Shown here: positions 25,468 through 33,549 of the stretch, one piece after another | How the letters are laid out: the number at the start of each line of letters is the position of its first letter | Numbering within the stretch: position 1 is the first letter of the stretch | DNA from: a bacterium (Candidatus Blackallbacteria) CG13_big_fil_rev_8_21_14_2_50_49_14 | Lineage (GTDB): Bacteria > Cyanobacteriota > Sericytochromatia > UBA7694 | NCBI GenBank assembly: GCA_002783405.1 | Contig: PFGG01000020.1 | Span: 1 to 57,060 of the forward strand | Direction: 5' to 3' | Length of the DNA stretch: 57,060 nt | Made by a program: the position numbers and the translations under genes | The notes under the pieces: model-generated | Told to the model about the DNA's origin: nothing | The model's input: only the letters and a program-made list of their open reading frames with translations | The model's database searches: none

Positions 25468-26921
25468 TCGCGCGCTGCTTTTCGCTGGAGTTTCTGACGC
25501 AGCCAACCCATTTCGGCTGGGCTGAGCGCTTGAGTCAAGACCAATAAAACAAGGTAAAAAACAAGCGCACTGGGAAGAATCACAAGCCAGTGCAAATTCA
25601 GCCTGTTCAGCTCCCAAACGCCGGCAGCCATCATCAGAGAGCAGAGAAAAGCCCTGCTCCATTGACTTAATTTGAAATCAAGCGGAACCAAGCGTGAAAG
25701 CCAATAGAGATTGATCATCCCTACCAAAATTTCAGTTAAAACCGTACTGTAACTGGCCCCTACCATGCCCCAACGGGGAATCCAGAAAAAATTAAGCCCG
25801 CCATTGACAAGCACGCCCAAGGCATTGCTCCAGGCCAAAAGGCCATTGCGGTGAATCGCGGCAAGGCTGTAGAGGCTGATATGGTTGAAATAGACAAAGA
25901 GCAAAGCCCAGAGTAAAATCTGCCAGCTATAGGCTGCGGGCGCAAAGGGAGCCCCCAATAAAGCGGGAATCATCTCAGAGGCCAATAAGCTTCCCCCCAA
26001 CATCACGGGCAGCACAAAGATCCAGGCCATCCGCATGGATTGAGCCACCAATTTGCCCAATTCCTGTCGCCGGGGCAATGAGGCCAGCACAGGATAGATG
26101 GCCATCAGCAGAAGATTGGGCAAGAGAATCAGCAGATCCAGTAATTTCACAACCGCCTGGTACCAACCGACCTCTGCTTCTGGCCTTCCCATTTGATAGA
26201 GCATGGCCACATCCATACGAAAATACAAGAGCGCAAACAATCCACTCAGCCAGAAGGGCATTCCTTCTTTCAACAAGCGCAGGGCAAACCCCGTCTCCCA
26301 GGCTGGAGAAGTGGCCTTCGAAAAGGTTTGATAGAGCCCAGAAAAACCCCAGAACAAAGAAAGCAGATAGGCGCAAGCCAGGCCTTGCATCAGCAGCAAA
26401 ATATCCCGACTCCAGAATAAAATCACAAGGGTCGTTCCCAGCGTCAGCACACGGTTCTGTAAGCGCAGACTGACTTCTCGCTCAATCTGCTCAAGGCCGT
26501 TAAAAACGGCAGATAGCGTATCCTGCCAGCCCTGGGCCAAAGTAATCACAGCAGCCCAAACCAAGATCAGCAAAGCTTCGCCACGCAACCCTGTCAGGGC
26601 CCCACTGCCTATGATCAGACAGAACGTCAATACAGAGAGCAGGGTTTTTAAGCCCAAATGATGTTTAAGATAGCGCAGGGTCTGGGCGCGTTCACTTGCC
26701 AATTGACGAATCATCAGGGTATTCAAGCCACACTCTGAGAAATAAACAAACAAGCCCGAAAATGCCAGCGGAAAAGCATAGCGCCCATATCCCCTATCGC
26801 CTAAGGCATGTGCAAGCACCAGAAAAAATACCAGGCTAAAAAAACGGCTGACCGTTTCAGCCAAAAGCTTAAAGCGGATATTGCGACTCAAACGGTTCAT
26901 CAAGGAAGGTGGTTCTGACAT
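25452..26921 (-). CDS. Wzx-like polysaccharide flippase (MOP superfamily)
   Basis: A 489-residue membrane protein with about 12-14 hydrophobic segments, starting RFKLLAETVSRFFSLVFFLV, the sort of N-terminal helix seen in Wzx/RfbX and MurJ-like flippases. SFLFYFSECGLNTLMIRQLA and the GALLASEMIPALLGAPFAPAA motif fit the oligosaccharide-flippase family. It would move lipid-linked glycans across the inner membrane. No glycosyltransferase genes adjoin it, so it may work with a cluster elsewhere (flagellin or surface glycan). Its stop region overlaps the cysE end. Confidence 0.85.
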   Translation of the reverse strand: MSEPPSLMNRLSRNIRFKLLAETVSRFFSLVFFLVLAHALGDRGYGRYAFPLAFSGLFVYFSECGLNTLMIRQLASERAQTLRYLKHHLGLKTLLSVLTFCLIIGSGALTGLRGEALLILVWAAVITLAQGWQDTLSAVFNGLEQIEREVSLRLQNRVLTLGTTLVILFWSRDILLLMQGLACAYLLSLFWGFSGLYQTFSKATSPAWETGFALRLLKEGMPFWLSGLFALLYFRMDVAMLYQMGRPEAEVGWYQAVVKLLDLLILLPNLLLMAIYPVLASLPRRQELGKLVAQSMRMAWIFVLPVMLGGSLLASEMIPALLGAPFAPAAYSWQILLWALLFVYFNHISLYSLAAIHRNGLLAWSNALGVLVNGGLNFFWIPRWGMVGASYSTVLTEILVGMINLYWLSRLVPLDFKLSQWSRAFLCSLMMAAGVWELNRLNLHWLVILPSALVFYLVLLVLTQALSPAEMGWLRQKLQRKAARDQSVA

Positions 26922-27039
26922 GTTGGTATTTTACCTGCAAATCAGGTTTCTGCCTGAGGCAAAATATACAAAATAATAAACTAATTTATAATATATTTTT
27001 TATCTTTTAAAAACAAAATAAATACAATAATAAACTCAA

Positions 27040-27112
27040 AATAATTACGTTTAATAATTATCTAATAACAAGTAATAATTAAATCTATATAATTGACAAT
27101 TAATAATTATCA
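27040..27112. promoter_or_regulatory. Fur-like operator array in AT-rich leader of the porin/flavin operon
   Basis: The 150-base AT-rich gap holds AATAATTA four times (27040, 27053, 27074, 27102), the middle copies 21 bases apart. Two 15-mers approach the Fur 7-1-7 consensus TGATAATNATTATCA: GTTTAATAATTATCT (27049-27063; 10 of 14 positions) and AATTAATAATTATCA (27098-27112; 11 of 14). The second lies inside the spacer of the predicted promoter, the right place for repression. The high AT content makes chance matches more likely. Confidence 0.4.
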
Positions 27113-27121
27113 AAATAAACT
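27093..27121 (+). promoter_or_regulatory. sigma70-type promoter of the porin/flavin operon
   Basis: TTGACA (27093-27098) and TAAACT (27116-27121) are separated by 17 bases, 49 bases before the porin start codon. Confidence 0.55.
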
Positions 27122-27169
27122 TAAACTCACACTTCGCAAGATCGGTTCGAAACACGTGAAAGGAAACTT

Positions 27170-28471
27170 ATGAAATTCAACCCACTTCAAAAATTGTTGG
27201 GAAGTTTAAGTCTGACCAGTATTGTTCTGGCATCACCCGTGCTGGCAAATCCTGCATCAGAAGCTCCCCTGGTGATTCAAATGGCTGCCGAAACAGTCAG
27301 CGATGAAAGCGATGAAGAGCCCAGCCCCCCAAGCAGTCCCGCCCCCTCCACAAGTGCAAACAAACGGGCGATTGGGGGCAGAAATATTTCAGCCTTTACC
27401 CGCAAAAATCTATATGGGGGCTCCAGTATTGGCGGTTATTTTGATACCGAGTATATTTTTCCTGCCAATCAACCCGCCTATTTTGACAACCACCATCTGA
27501 TTCTTCAGGTTTCTTCGATGTTGCATGAGCGCATCTTTTTCAATACTGAAATTGAATTTGAACATGGTGGGATCATTGGCGGGGGCTCAAATGATGGAGA
27601 ACTTCGCATCGAACAAGGGTTTTTGGATTTTAAGCTCGATGATTGGATGGTTTTTAGAGGCGGGGTTATTCTGGTTCCCCTGGGCAGACTCAATCTGCTG
27701 CATGACTCCGACTTTCGCGATACCACCACCCGACCGCTGTTCACGAATGTAATCATGCCAACGACCTGGATGGAGCCTGGAGCCGGTTTTTATGGCACCC
27801 TTTACCCCGATGAGAATTGGGAAATTTTTTACGAAGCCTACGTCTTACAAGGGCTCACAGACAATCTTCAGGATGGAAAAGGCCTGAGAGGAGCCCGCCC
27901 CAGCCTCTCTAAAGACAATAATAATTCCAAAGCCTTTACCACCCGAATGGGTTTCAGCCCCTTTATCGGACTGGATTTTGGATTGGGCGCCTATTATTCA
28001 AGTATTGATGCACAATCACAAAAACATCTTGGACTTTTCGTCGCTGATTTAAATTGGCGCAATGGCCCCTTTGAATTGCTTGGAGAAGCAGGTTTGGCCG
28101 TTCACAGCCCCACCAGCTATACCTCAGGAGAGCAAACAATTGCCCTCAATGGCCCCATGTGGGGATACTACCTTGAGGGGCATTACCATCTCTTTCCTGA
28201 ATTTCTCAAGGGCAGCCTGTTTGGAATCGATCTCAGCAATCCCGTCTTTACATTGGTAGGCCGTATTTCTCAGGTCGATACCGATGCTTCTCAACTCAAT
28301 GCCAATGACCGCACAGAATTGGTTTTGGGAGTCAATTACCGGCCCATCGCAAATACTGTATTTAAATTGGAATACCAATGGAATCTTGAAAACCAAGCCT
28401 TTCTCACAGGAGATTTCAGCAAAGAAATCAACAACAATCAATTGATTGCCTCTGTAGCTGTAGGTTTTTAA
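27170..28471 (+). CDS. outer-membrane beta-barrel porin
   Basis: A 433-residue exported protein: signal peptide ending near LASPVLANPA, an acidic/proline linker (SDEEPSPPSSPAPS), then alternating amphipathic strands typical of a barrel (GGYFDTEYIF, RIFFNTEIEFEHGG, WEIFYEAYVLQGL, FGLGAYYSS, FKLEYQWNLEN) and a C-terminal aromatic strand ending VAVGF. The family resembles phosphate-selective or general anion porins but no diagnostic residues are visible. It heads a plus-strand cluster with FMN-binding, PepSY-like and ApbE genes, so it may supply substrate for that redox system. GAAAGGAAA precedes the ATG. Confidence 0.82.
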   Translation: MKFNPLQKLLGSLSLTSIVLASPVLANPASEAPLVIQMAAETVSDESDEEPSPPSSPAPSTSANKRAIGGRNISAFTRKNLYGGSSIGGYFDTEYIFPANQPAYFDNHHLILQVSSMLHERIFFNTEIEFEHGGIIGGGSNDGELRIEQGFLDFKLDDWMVFRGGVILVPLGRLNLLHDSDFRDTTTRPLFTNVIMPTTWMEPGAGFYGTLYPDENWEIFYEAYVLQGLTDNLQDGKGLRGARPSLSKDNNNSKAFTTRMGFSPFIGLDFGLGAYYSSIDAQSQKHLGLFVADLNWRNGPFELLGEAGLAVHSPTSYTSGEQTIALNGPMWGYYLEGHYHLFPEFLKGSLFGIDLSNPVFTLVGRISQVDTDASQLNANDRTELVLGVNYRPIANTVFKLEYQWNLENQAFLTGDFSKEINNNQLIASVAVGF

Positions 28472-28537
28472 ATTCGAAGATCCTCTTGAAAAAGAAGAGC
28501 AAAACAACCTATGTTATGTTACAGGAAGAATAAATTG

Positions 28538-28567
28538 GGCAGTCTGAGGCTCAGATTTCAGACTGCC
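28538..28567 (+). other. 10-bp intercistronic stem-loop between porin and FMN protein
   Basis: GGCAGTCTGA (28538-28547) pairs perfectly with TCAGACTGCC (28558-28567) over a 10-base loop, three bases before the TTTGAGGA ribosome site of the next gene. A smaller CTGAGGCTCAG palindrome nests inside. No U-tract follows, so it looks more like an mRNA stabilising/processing or partial-attenuation element than a full terminator. Confidence 0.5.
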
Positions 28568-28585
28568 TGCTTTGAGGATAAAACC

Positions 28586-29155
28586 ATGCGCCTTCTCTTT
28601 ACACACCTACTCCTGCTGACACTGTTCTTGGCAAATAGTCCTGTTCTGAACGCCTCTGCGGCAGAAAAACCAGAATTTTACGAACAGGTCTATCTCAACG
28701 AAGAGGCAGCCTTAAAGCTTATTTTCGGCGATCTAAAATCCGAAAAACATCTATTGACGCTCAATGCTGAACAAAAAAAACAAATTCAAAAGCAGCTGCG
28801 CCGTAAAATACCCGAAACCAGCCTGCCCATTTGGTACGGTTTGCAAAATGGAAAGGTCGAGCGCTATGCCCTGATCCTGGATGAAGATGGAAAACATTTT
28901 CCAATCACCTTTATTGTGGGGCTCAGCCCTCAAGCCAGTGTGACACAGGTGGCCGTGATGGTTTACCGTGAACGCCGGGGCGACGGTATTAAGCGCAATC
29001 GCTTTTTAAGTCAGTTTGTCGGAAAATCTGGCAAAGACCCGATAGAAGTCAATACCGATATTATTCACCTGACAGGTGCCACCATCTCTTCTTGGTCGAT
29101 TGCCGCAGGGGTTCGCAAAGCCATTGCCCTGCTAGAAATGTTGGTTCTCAAGTGA
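28586..29155 (+). CDS. exported FMN-binding domain protein
   Basis: A 189-residue protein with a signal peptide (MRLLFTHLLLLTLFLANSPV, cleavage around ASAAEKP) and an FMN-binding domain of the NqrC/RnfG type; the C-terminal TGATISS carries the Thr (about 166) to which ApbE attaches FMN. ApbE itself is two genes downstream. So this is a periplasmic flavoprotein that passes electrons. The ATG at 28586 has GAGGAT upstream; a longer frame from 28511 overlaps the stem-loop and was rejected. The stop TGA overlaps the next start (GTGA). Confidence 0.85.
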   Translation: MRLLFTHLLLLTLFLANSPVLNASAAEKPEFYEQVYLNEEAALKLIFGDLKSEKHLLTLNAEQKKQIQKQLRRKIPETSLPIWYGLQNGKVERYALILDEDGKHFPITFIVGLSPQASVTQVAVMVYRERRGDGIKRNRFLSQFVGKSGKDPIEVNTDIIHLTGATISSWSIAAGVRKAIALLEMLVLK

Positions 29156-29943
29156 AAGGCAGACGCTGGGCGCATCAATTACACCGCTGGGTTGGCATTC
29201 TTTCCTGTCTGTTCATGCTTGTGGTATCGGGCACAGCCCTGGCATTAAATCACGCCGATCTCTGGCGGGCCTGGTTTTTGAACCCTGCCAAAATTCAAAA
29301 TTTTCACCTCAGCCAAGCCCGCGTTCTGACCGCAGACCCCCATCGCACGGGACATTTGCTCGCTGCCGATCAAAAAAATCTGTTTGAGAGCCGTGATCAA
29401 GGCCAAACCTGGCAAGAGCTGAAGCTCTTCGTACCCGCCGAAAAGGTTTCAGGGATCGGCTTTTCACCTGAAAAAGCCGATCAAATCTGGGTGGCCCTGC
29501 GCGAAGTCGGAGTTTATTTTTCTGAAGACGGCGGTGAAATCTGGGAAGAAGTTTCCGATTTGCCCTTTAACCCTCTGAGTGGAGAAAAAATTGAAACCCT
29601 GCTGGTAGGGGCAGGCCCCAGCTTGCAACTGCAAACAGATTTGGCTTGGTATACACAAAGCCCGCAAGGTGTCTGGAAAAGACAGGCCCTGACAAGCGGT
29701 CAGGGTCGCCAGGCCCTGGATATTCATGATCTGATCTGGCGTCTGCACACGGGGCGCTTTGCTGGCAATGCGGGCTTAATCCTCTACGATGGCATTGCTC
29801 TGAGTTTGATTTTTCTTTCATTCAGTGGGCTCTGGCTGGCCCGCCGCCCCAAACGCAAACCCACCCACAAACCGACAGCCCCCTCTTTGGAGTATCCCTC
29901 CCATGAAGAACGCCTGGTTCAAAAAGACGAATCACTTACTTAA
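29152..29943 (+). CDS. PepSY-TM-like membrane protein with periplasmic Asp-box segment
   Basis: A 263-residue protein with two membrane segments: one after HQLHRWVGILSCLFML at the N-terminus and one near 225-250 (LYDGIALSLIFLSFSGLWLA). The paired HxxH-like helices (QLHRW; IHDLIWRLHTGRF) match the PepSY-associated TM family (PiuB/FoxB type) that conducts electrons across the inner membrane to flavins or iron. Between them the periplasmic part contains two Asp boxes, SRDQGQTW and SEDGGEIW, in place of a clear PepSY domain. The GTG start overlaps the previous stop by four bases; the last 40 bases overlap the ApbE gene. Function inferred from family and operon. Confidence 0.65.
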   Translation: MKGRRWAHQLHRWVGILSCLFMLVVSGTALALNHADLWRAWFLNPAKIQNFHLSQARVLTADPHRTGHLLAADQKNLFESRDQGQTWQELKLFVPAEKVSGIGFSPEKADQIWVALREVGVYFSEDGGEIWEEVSDLPFNPLSGEKIETLLVGAGPSLQLQTDLAWYTQSPQGVWKRQALTSGQGRQALDIHDLIWRLHTGRFAGNAGLILYDGIALSLIFLSFSGLWLARRPKRKPTHKPTAPSLEYPSHEERLVQKDESLT

Positions 29944-31000
29944 ACAGGGCCTGCTTGGGGGATTGCTCCTCCTGTCTGGATATCCCAACGTGGAGAGCCA
30001 GGCTCAGCCTTCTTCAAAGCCAAAAGAAGCTCCCCTCACGCTGGTACAGCGTATGGGCTATAGCATGGGAAGCCTGTTTAAAATCATGCTCTATAGCCCG
30101 AATCCCGAGCAGGGGGGGCAGCTTGCAGAAAAAGCGCTGGCATTGATTCAAGCACAGGATGATTTGCTTTCAGATTGGAAAAACAACAGTGAGTTGATGC
30201 GGGTTTTACCTCAGGCCTGGCCCCATCCCAGCCCGATTTCAAACCCGCTATACGAGGCGCTGATTGAAGCTTTGCATTATAACCAAATCAGTCAGCAGGC
30301 CTTTGATATCAGTGTGGGTCCTTTGCTTTCACTCTGGGGATTTCGCGGAGGTGGTTTCAGCATTCCGAGCCCCAAAGCATTAGAACAAACCTTGAAAGCC
30401 GTGGGCTCAGATAAAATCAAACTGTATTCTGATCCTCCCCGCCTGCAGTTGCTCGCACCCGGCATGAAACTGGATTTTGGAGGTATCGGCAAAGGCCGAG
30501 CCTTGGATTTGGCCGGAGCCTATCTGCGTCAGCAGGGCATTCAAAGCGCCGCTTTAAGCTGTGACAGCAGCAGTCTGTTTATCGGTGCCCCCCCCAACTC
30601 CCCCAGGGGCTGGCCAGTTGGAATCAAAGCCCCCGATCAAAGCGAAGCCATTCTGAAAGGGCTCTGGCTTCAAGATCAGGCCCTCTCAAGCAGTGGTGAC
30701 AATCAACAGTTTTTTGAAAAAGAGGGAATACGTTACAGTCATATTCTCGATCCCCGTAGCGGTTGGCCAGCCCCTTACCGTGGCAGCATGACTGTCTTGG
30801 CAGCTTCTGCGGCCCAAGCGGACGCCCTCTCCACCGCTTTGTTGATTTTAAAACCCGAGGAAGGAAAACTTCTGGCTCAACAGGAGCAGATTCAAGCCTT
30901 CCGGGTTTGGGGCTTCGAAGCAAATTGGCAAATTGAAATCATCAACGCTCAGAGCTTGCCACAATCAAACACGGCCCCGGTTTTTCAAGGCCATCTCTGA
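29903..31000 (+). CDS. apbE: FAD:protein FMN transferase
   Basis: A 365-residue exported protein: signal helix after positive residues (KKTNHLLKQGLLGGLLLLSG), then the ApbE domain with RMGYSMGSLFKIMLYS, SDWKNNSELMRV, FDISVGPLLSLWGF, KLDFGGIGKGRALDLA, SSSGDNQQFF and SHILDPRSGWPAP, and the metal-binding ADALSTALLIL near the end. ApbE uses Mg2+ and FAD to link FMN to Thr/Ser of periplasmic flavoproteins; its obvious target is the FMN-binding protein two genes upstream. No lipobox Cys. Start ATG 29903 lies inside the previous gene. The 3' end overlaps the convergent hydroxylase gene. Confidence 0.93.
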   Translation: MKNAWFKKTNHLLKQGLLGGLLLLSGYPNVESQAQPSSKPKEAPLTLVQRMGYSMGSLFKIMLYSPNPEQGGQLAEKALALIQAQDDLLSDWKNNSELMRVLPQAWPHPSPISNPLYEALIEALHYNQISQQAFDISVGPLLSLWGFRGGGFSIPSPKALEQTLKAVGSDKIKLYSDPPRLQLLAPGMKLDFGGIGKGRALDLAGAYLRQQGIQSAALSCDSSSLFIGAPPNSPRGWPVGIKAPDQSEAILKGLWLQDQALSSSGDNQQFFEKEGIRYSHILDPRSGWPAPYRGSMTVLAASAAQADALSTALLILKPEEGKLLAQQEQIQAFRVWGFEANWQIEIINAQSLPQSNTAPVFQGHL

Positions 31001-31660
31001 AGCTGCAATGGCTTTGGGTTCAGGCCAGGAACGAAAGAGCCAATCCCCGCAGGGACTGGTAATGCCAAACCAATAGGACTCATGCTTATAGTGATGCCAG
31101 ACATGAAATTTTTTCATGAAGCGGCTATAGGGATTGCGGGGAGTATAATCAGAATGCGCCAGCCAATGCGTCCATTCGTACAGCAAATAATACAAGACAG
31201 TGACCGTTAAAAAGCTCATGGTTCCTTCCCAAGTCCAGGTCAAGAGCCAGCCGATCCCGATATTTAGAAATACAGCCCCCCAAATCAACCACGCTTCAGC
31301 AAAAACATAGCGTACCTGTTTGGGATCTTCATGGTGAATATAATGAATTTGATCCATGGCCCAGTGCCAGAAGCGATGCTTTTCACCGGTTTCTGGCCGG
31401 GGGAAATGCAGCAGATAACGGTGCACAAAATATTCAATCAAAGGGCTCAAAAACAGAATTAAAAACACCAGCCCAAAATAAGGTTTCCAGGCTGCGGAAT
31501 AGACAAGCCAGCTCAAGCTTGATAGGGCGAGTAAAAACCAGGGCCAAAGTCTTTTTTGAGAGAAATAAATCAAGATCGTTTGACGCAGAAGAGGATCCAC
31601 AGGGCACCTCCAGAAAGACCTGACTCCATCATAGTTTTTTTCAGATCTTTGTTCAAGCAC
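30965..31660 (-). CDS. fatty acid hydroxylase/sterol desaturase family protein
   Basis: A 231-residue membrane protein with four or five hydrophobic helices and the eight-histidine pattern of the family: HRYLLH, HYIHH, HWLAH and HVWHHYKH. These bind a di-iron centre that oxidises C-H bonds of lipids, such as 2-hydroxylation of fatty acids, in the inner membrane. It ends 36 bases inside apbE (convergent overlap) and starts 18 bases after the pirin stop upstream, so pirin and hydroxylase may share a transcript. The start at 31660 lacks a strong ribosome site; later in-frame starts are possible. Confidence 0.82.
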   Translation of the reverse strand: MLEQRSEKNYDGVRSFWRCPVDPLLRQTILIYFSQKRLWPWFLLALSSLSWLVYSAAWKPYFGLVFLILFLSPLIEYFVHRYLLHFPRPETGEKHRFWHWAMDQIHYIHHEDPKQVRYVFAEAWLIWGAVFLNIGIGWLLTWTWEGTMSFLTVTVLYYLLYEWTHWLAHSDYTPRNPYSRFMKKFHVWHHYKHESYWFGITSPCGDWLFRSWPEPKAIAASEMALKNRGRV

Positions 31661-31678
31661 CCAAGGGTTGAGATGAGC

Positions 31679-32554
31679 TTAACTGACGGGCAAGGGTATA
31701 AATTCAGAATCTCCTTTGACGCCTTCGAATTCACCCTTCAGCCATTTTTCTTTGGCTGCGTCAATCAATTCCTGCTTGGAGGCAACCAGATTCCACCATA
31801 AAATACGGGGGCTATCGAGCGGATCTCCCCCTAACCAAAGCCAACGGGCTTGTTCTGAATAACGGATCTCAAAGCTTTGCTCAGGTTCAGCCACTAAAAA
31901 ACAGGGGGCTGAATAGGAGGCTTCACCGATTTTCAGCTCACCTGCCACTAAGAAGAAAGAGGATTCGCGCTGATCTGTTTTCAAAGTCCATGCGCCTGCC
32001 TGCTGGGCTTCAAAATCGACCAGAAAGGGATTAAGCGAGCAGCTGACCGGGGCTTTATTTCCAAGTGCTTCACCTATCGCCAAACGGGCACTGAGCCCAG
32101 CTTGAATGTCCCAAACGGGCAAGTCTGCTTTGACGGCATGCGCTACCCAAGGATCTACCTGTTCTTCCTGCTCAGGCAAGGCCAGCCAGAACTGTACCAT
32201 ATGAATCCGGTGAGGCTGGGTACGATCGGCTTGAGGGGTACGTTCAGAATGCACAATGCCCTTGCCACTGGTCATGAGCAAAACGTCTCCTGGCTCCAGC
32301 ACAAGATCATAATCAAGGCTGTCGCGGTGATGCATCCTGCCTTCAAAAAGATAACTCAAGGTAGACAGTCCGATATGCGGATGCGGGCGCACATCGGTTC
32401 CCGTTCCTGCCGCAAATTCGATCCGGGGCAAATAGTCAAAAAAGACAAAAGGGCCCACCTTGGGGCGGGGAAGATGGGGAAGATAACGCTCAATGATCAC
32501 GCCTCCACCTAAATCCTTGGCATGGGCAGAAAGAGGAGTGAGAGCTGAATTCAT
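31679..32554 (-). CDS. pirin family protein
   Basis: A 291-residue bicupin of normal length. The N-terminal cupin has all four metal ligands: His58 and His60 in RPHPHIGL, His102 and Glu104 in GIVHSE. Pirins bind Fe and act as quercetinase-like dioxygenases or redox-linked regulators in the cytoplasm. The ATG at 32554 has GGAG nine bases upstream; the TTG five codons earlier is part of that site. The fatty acid hydroxylase gene follows closely downstream. Confidence 0.93.
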   Translation of the reverse strand: MNSALTPLSAHAKDLGGGVIIERYLPHLPRPKVGPFVFFDYLPRIEFAAGTGTDVRPHPHIGLSTLSYLFEGRMHHRDSLDYDLVLEPGDVLLMTSGKGIVHSERTPQADRTQPHRIHMVQFWLALPEQEEQVDPWVAHAVKADLPVWDIQAGLSARLAIGEALGNKAPVSCSLNPFLVDFEAQQAGAWTLKTDQRESSFFLVAGELKIGEASYSAPCFLVAEPEQSFEIRYSEQARWLWLGGDPLDSPRILWWNLVASKQELIDAAKEKWLKGEFEGVKGDSEFIPLPVS

Positions 32555-32701
32555 CTGAGGTTTCTCCAATTAATTTAATATTGAATTATTTGATAATAAA
32601 TTATATTCACAAGGCTGTCAAACGCTTCGCGTCTGGCTCAAGCTCCTGCAAGTAGTGAGCAGGGGTAAACACCCCCATCACACGCAGCCTCAAGACAGTA
32701 C

Positions 32702-32733
32702 GGGTCTCAGGGCTATCCATCGGAAAGAGACCC
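32702..32733 (-). other. stem-loop after the 166-residue unknown gene
   Basis: GGGTCTC (32702-32708) and GAGACCC (32727-32733) form a 7-bp stem with an 18-base loop, immediately after the stop of the minus-strand gene at 32735. No T-tract on the minus strand, so at best a weak terminator. Confidence 0.3.
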
Positions 32734-32734
32734 C

Positions 32735-33235
32735 TTATGGCTCCACGGGCAGGGAAGCGAGGCATCCCTCAAAATAAGCAAAAGAATTTCTGAATTTTTC
32801 AAGCCCCAAACTTTCAAAGGCATCGGTTCCAGCTTCAGAACGCACCCCCAAACTGCCCAGAGCCTCTTGTAGGCTCAGACCGTCTGCCAACAAAGCTCCC
32901 TGGGCATAGACACGTGCCAATTGAAAACCCACCCCGCCAAAATAATCTGTTTTCAAGAGACAATAGGGGCTATGGGGAGCCTGCTCGGCCATCAAAGCAT
33001 GTATAAAAACAGAATCACAGAGTACCGAACTTAAAGGATGTGAACGAAAAGCCACAGGCCGAAGCGGCACAAAAGCAGTCTCTGGATATTGATTTTCCAA
33101 ATGCTCAAGCCAGGAGAGATTCAAGGGTACGAGCACAAAGCCCTGGGGCAAGGGCAAGACCGGCAAATGAAAACGGGCAAAAATCTCTGGGTTCAGAGGG
33201 GCCTGAACAAGCAGGGCATCAAGCTGGTGTCCCAT
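32735..33235 (-). CDS. protein of unknown function (166 residues)
   Basis: No recognised family. It is a soluble, balanced globular-looking protein (HLPVLPLPQGFVLVPLNL, then FVPLRPVAFRSHPLSSVLCD; a C-terminal helical part with FESLGLEKFRNSFAYF). No signal or membrane segment. ATG 33235 lies 12 bases after the stop of the YjfB-like gene, so the two are likely co-transcribed, which may hint at a flagella-related role, but that is only position. Codon use looks like its neighbours. Confidence 0.6.
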   Translation of the reverse strand: MGHQLDALLVQAPLNPEIFARFHLPVLPLPQGFVLVPLNLSWLEHLENQYPETAFVPLRPVAFRSHPLSSVLCDSVFIHALMAEQAPHSPYCLLKTDYFGGVGFQLARVYAQGALLADGLSLQEALGSLGVRSEAGTDAFESLGLEKFRNSFAYFEGCLASLPVEP

Positions 33236-33247
33236 GCAGACTGAGCT

Positions 33248-33439
33248 TCAGACCCTGACATCCACCAAACTGTGGCCTGCAGCTTCGATCAAAGAAACAG
33301 CGGCAGCACCCTGCTGCGTTTGGATTTCCTGCGCTTTGGCAGCAACGGCCAAAGCCGTCTGCTCGATATTTTCTTTGCGGCTGAGTGCCGCCTGTACCAC
33401 GTCCAGGGCCGGTGTAGAAACAGAAGAAATAGCGTCCAT
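33248..33439 (-). CDS. YjfB-like small putative motility protein
   Basis: A 63-residue protein, MDAISSVSTPALDVVQAALS onward, with QTALAVAAKAQEIQTQQGAA, the helix-plus-QGAA pattern of the YjfB putative motility family (about 60 residues). A strong AAAGGAG lies eight bases before ATG 33439; the frame is open upstream to 33514 but that part has no site. It sits after the efflux operon and before an unknown gene. The family assignment rests on pattern alone. Confidence 0.55.
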   Translation of the reverse strand: MDAISSVSTPALDVVQAALSRKENIEQTALAVAAKAQEIQTQQGAAAVSLIEAAGHSLVDVRV

Positions 33440-33549
33440 GCAAAATTCTCCTTTGGATTTAAGCAGTAGATTTGGTCTGATTATAGCATTGAAGCCAAGC
33501 AAAAAGATAGCCAAAAATAGCTGAAAAATTGGATTCAGAAGCTTTAAAT

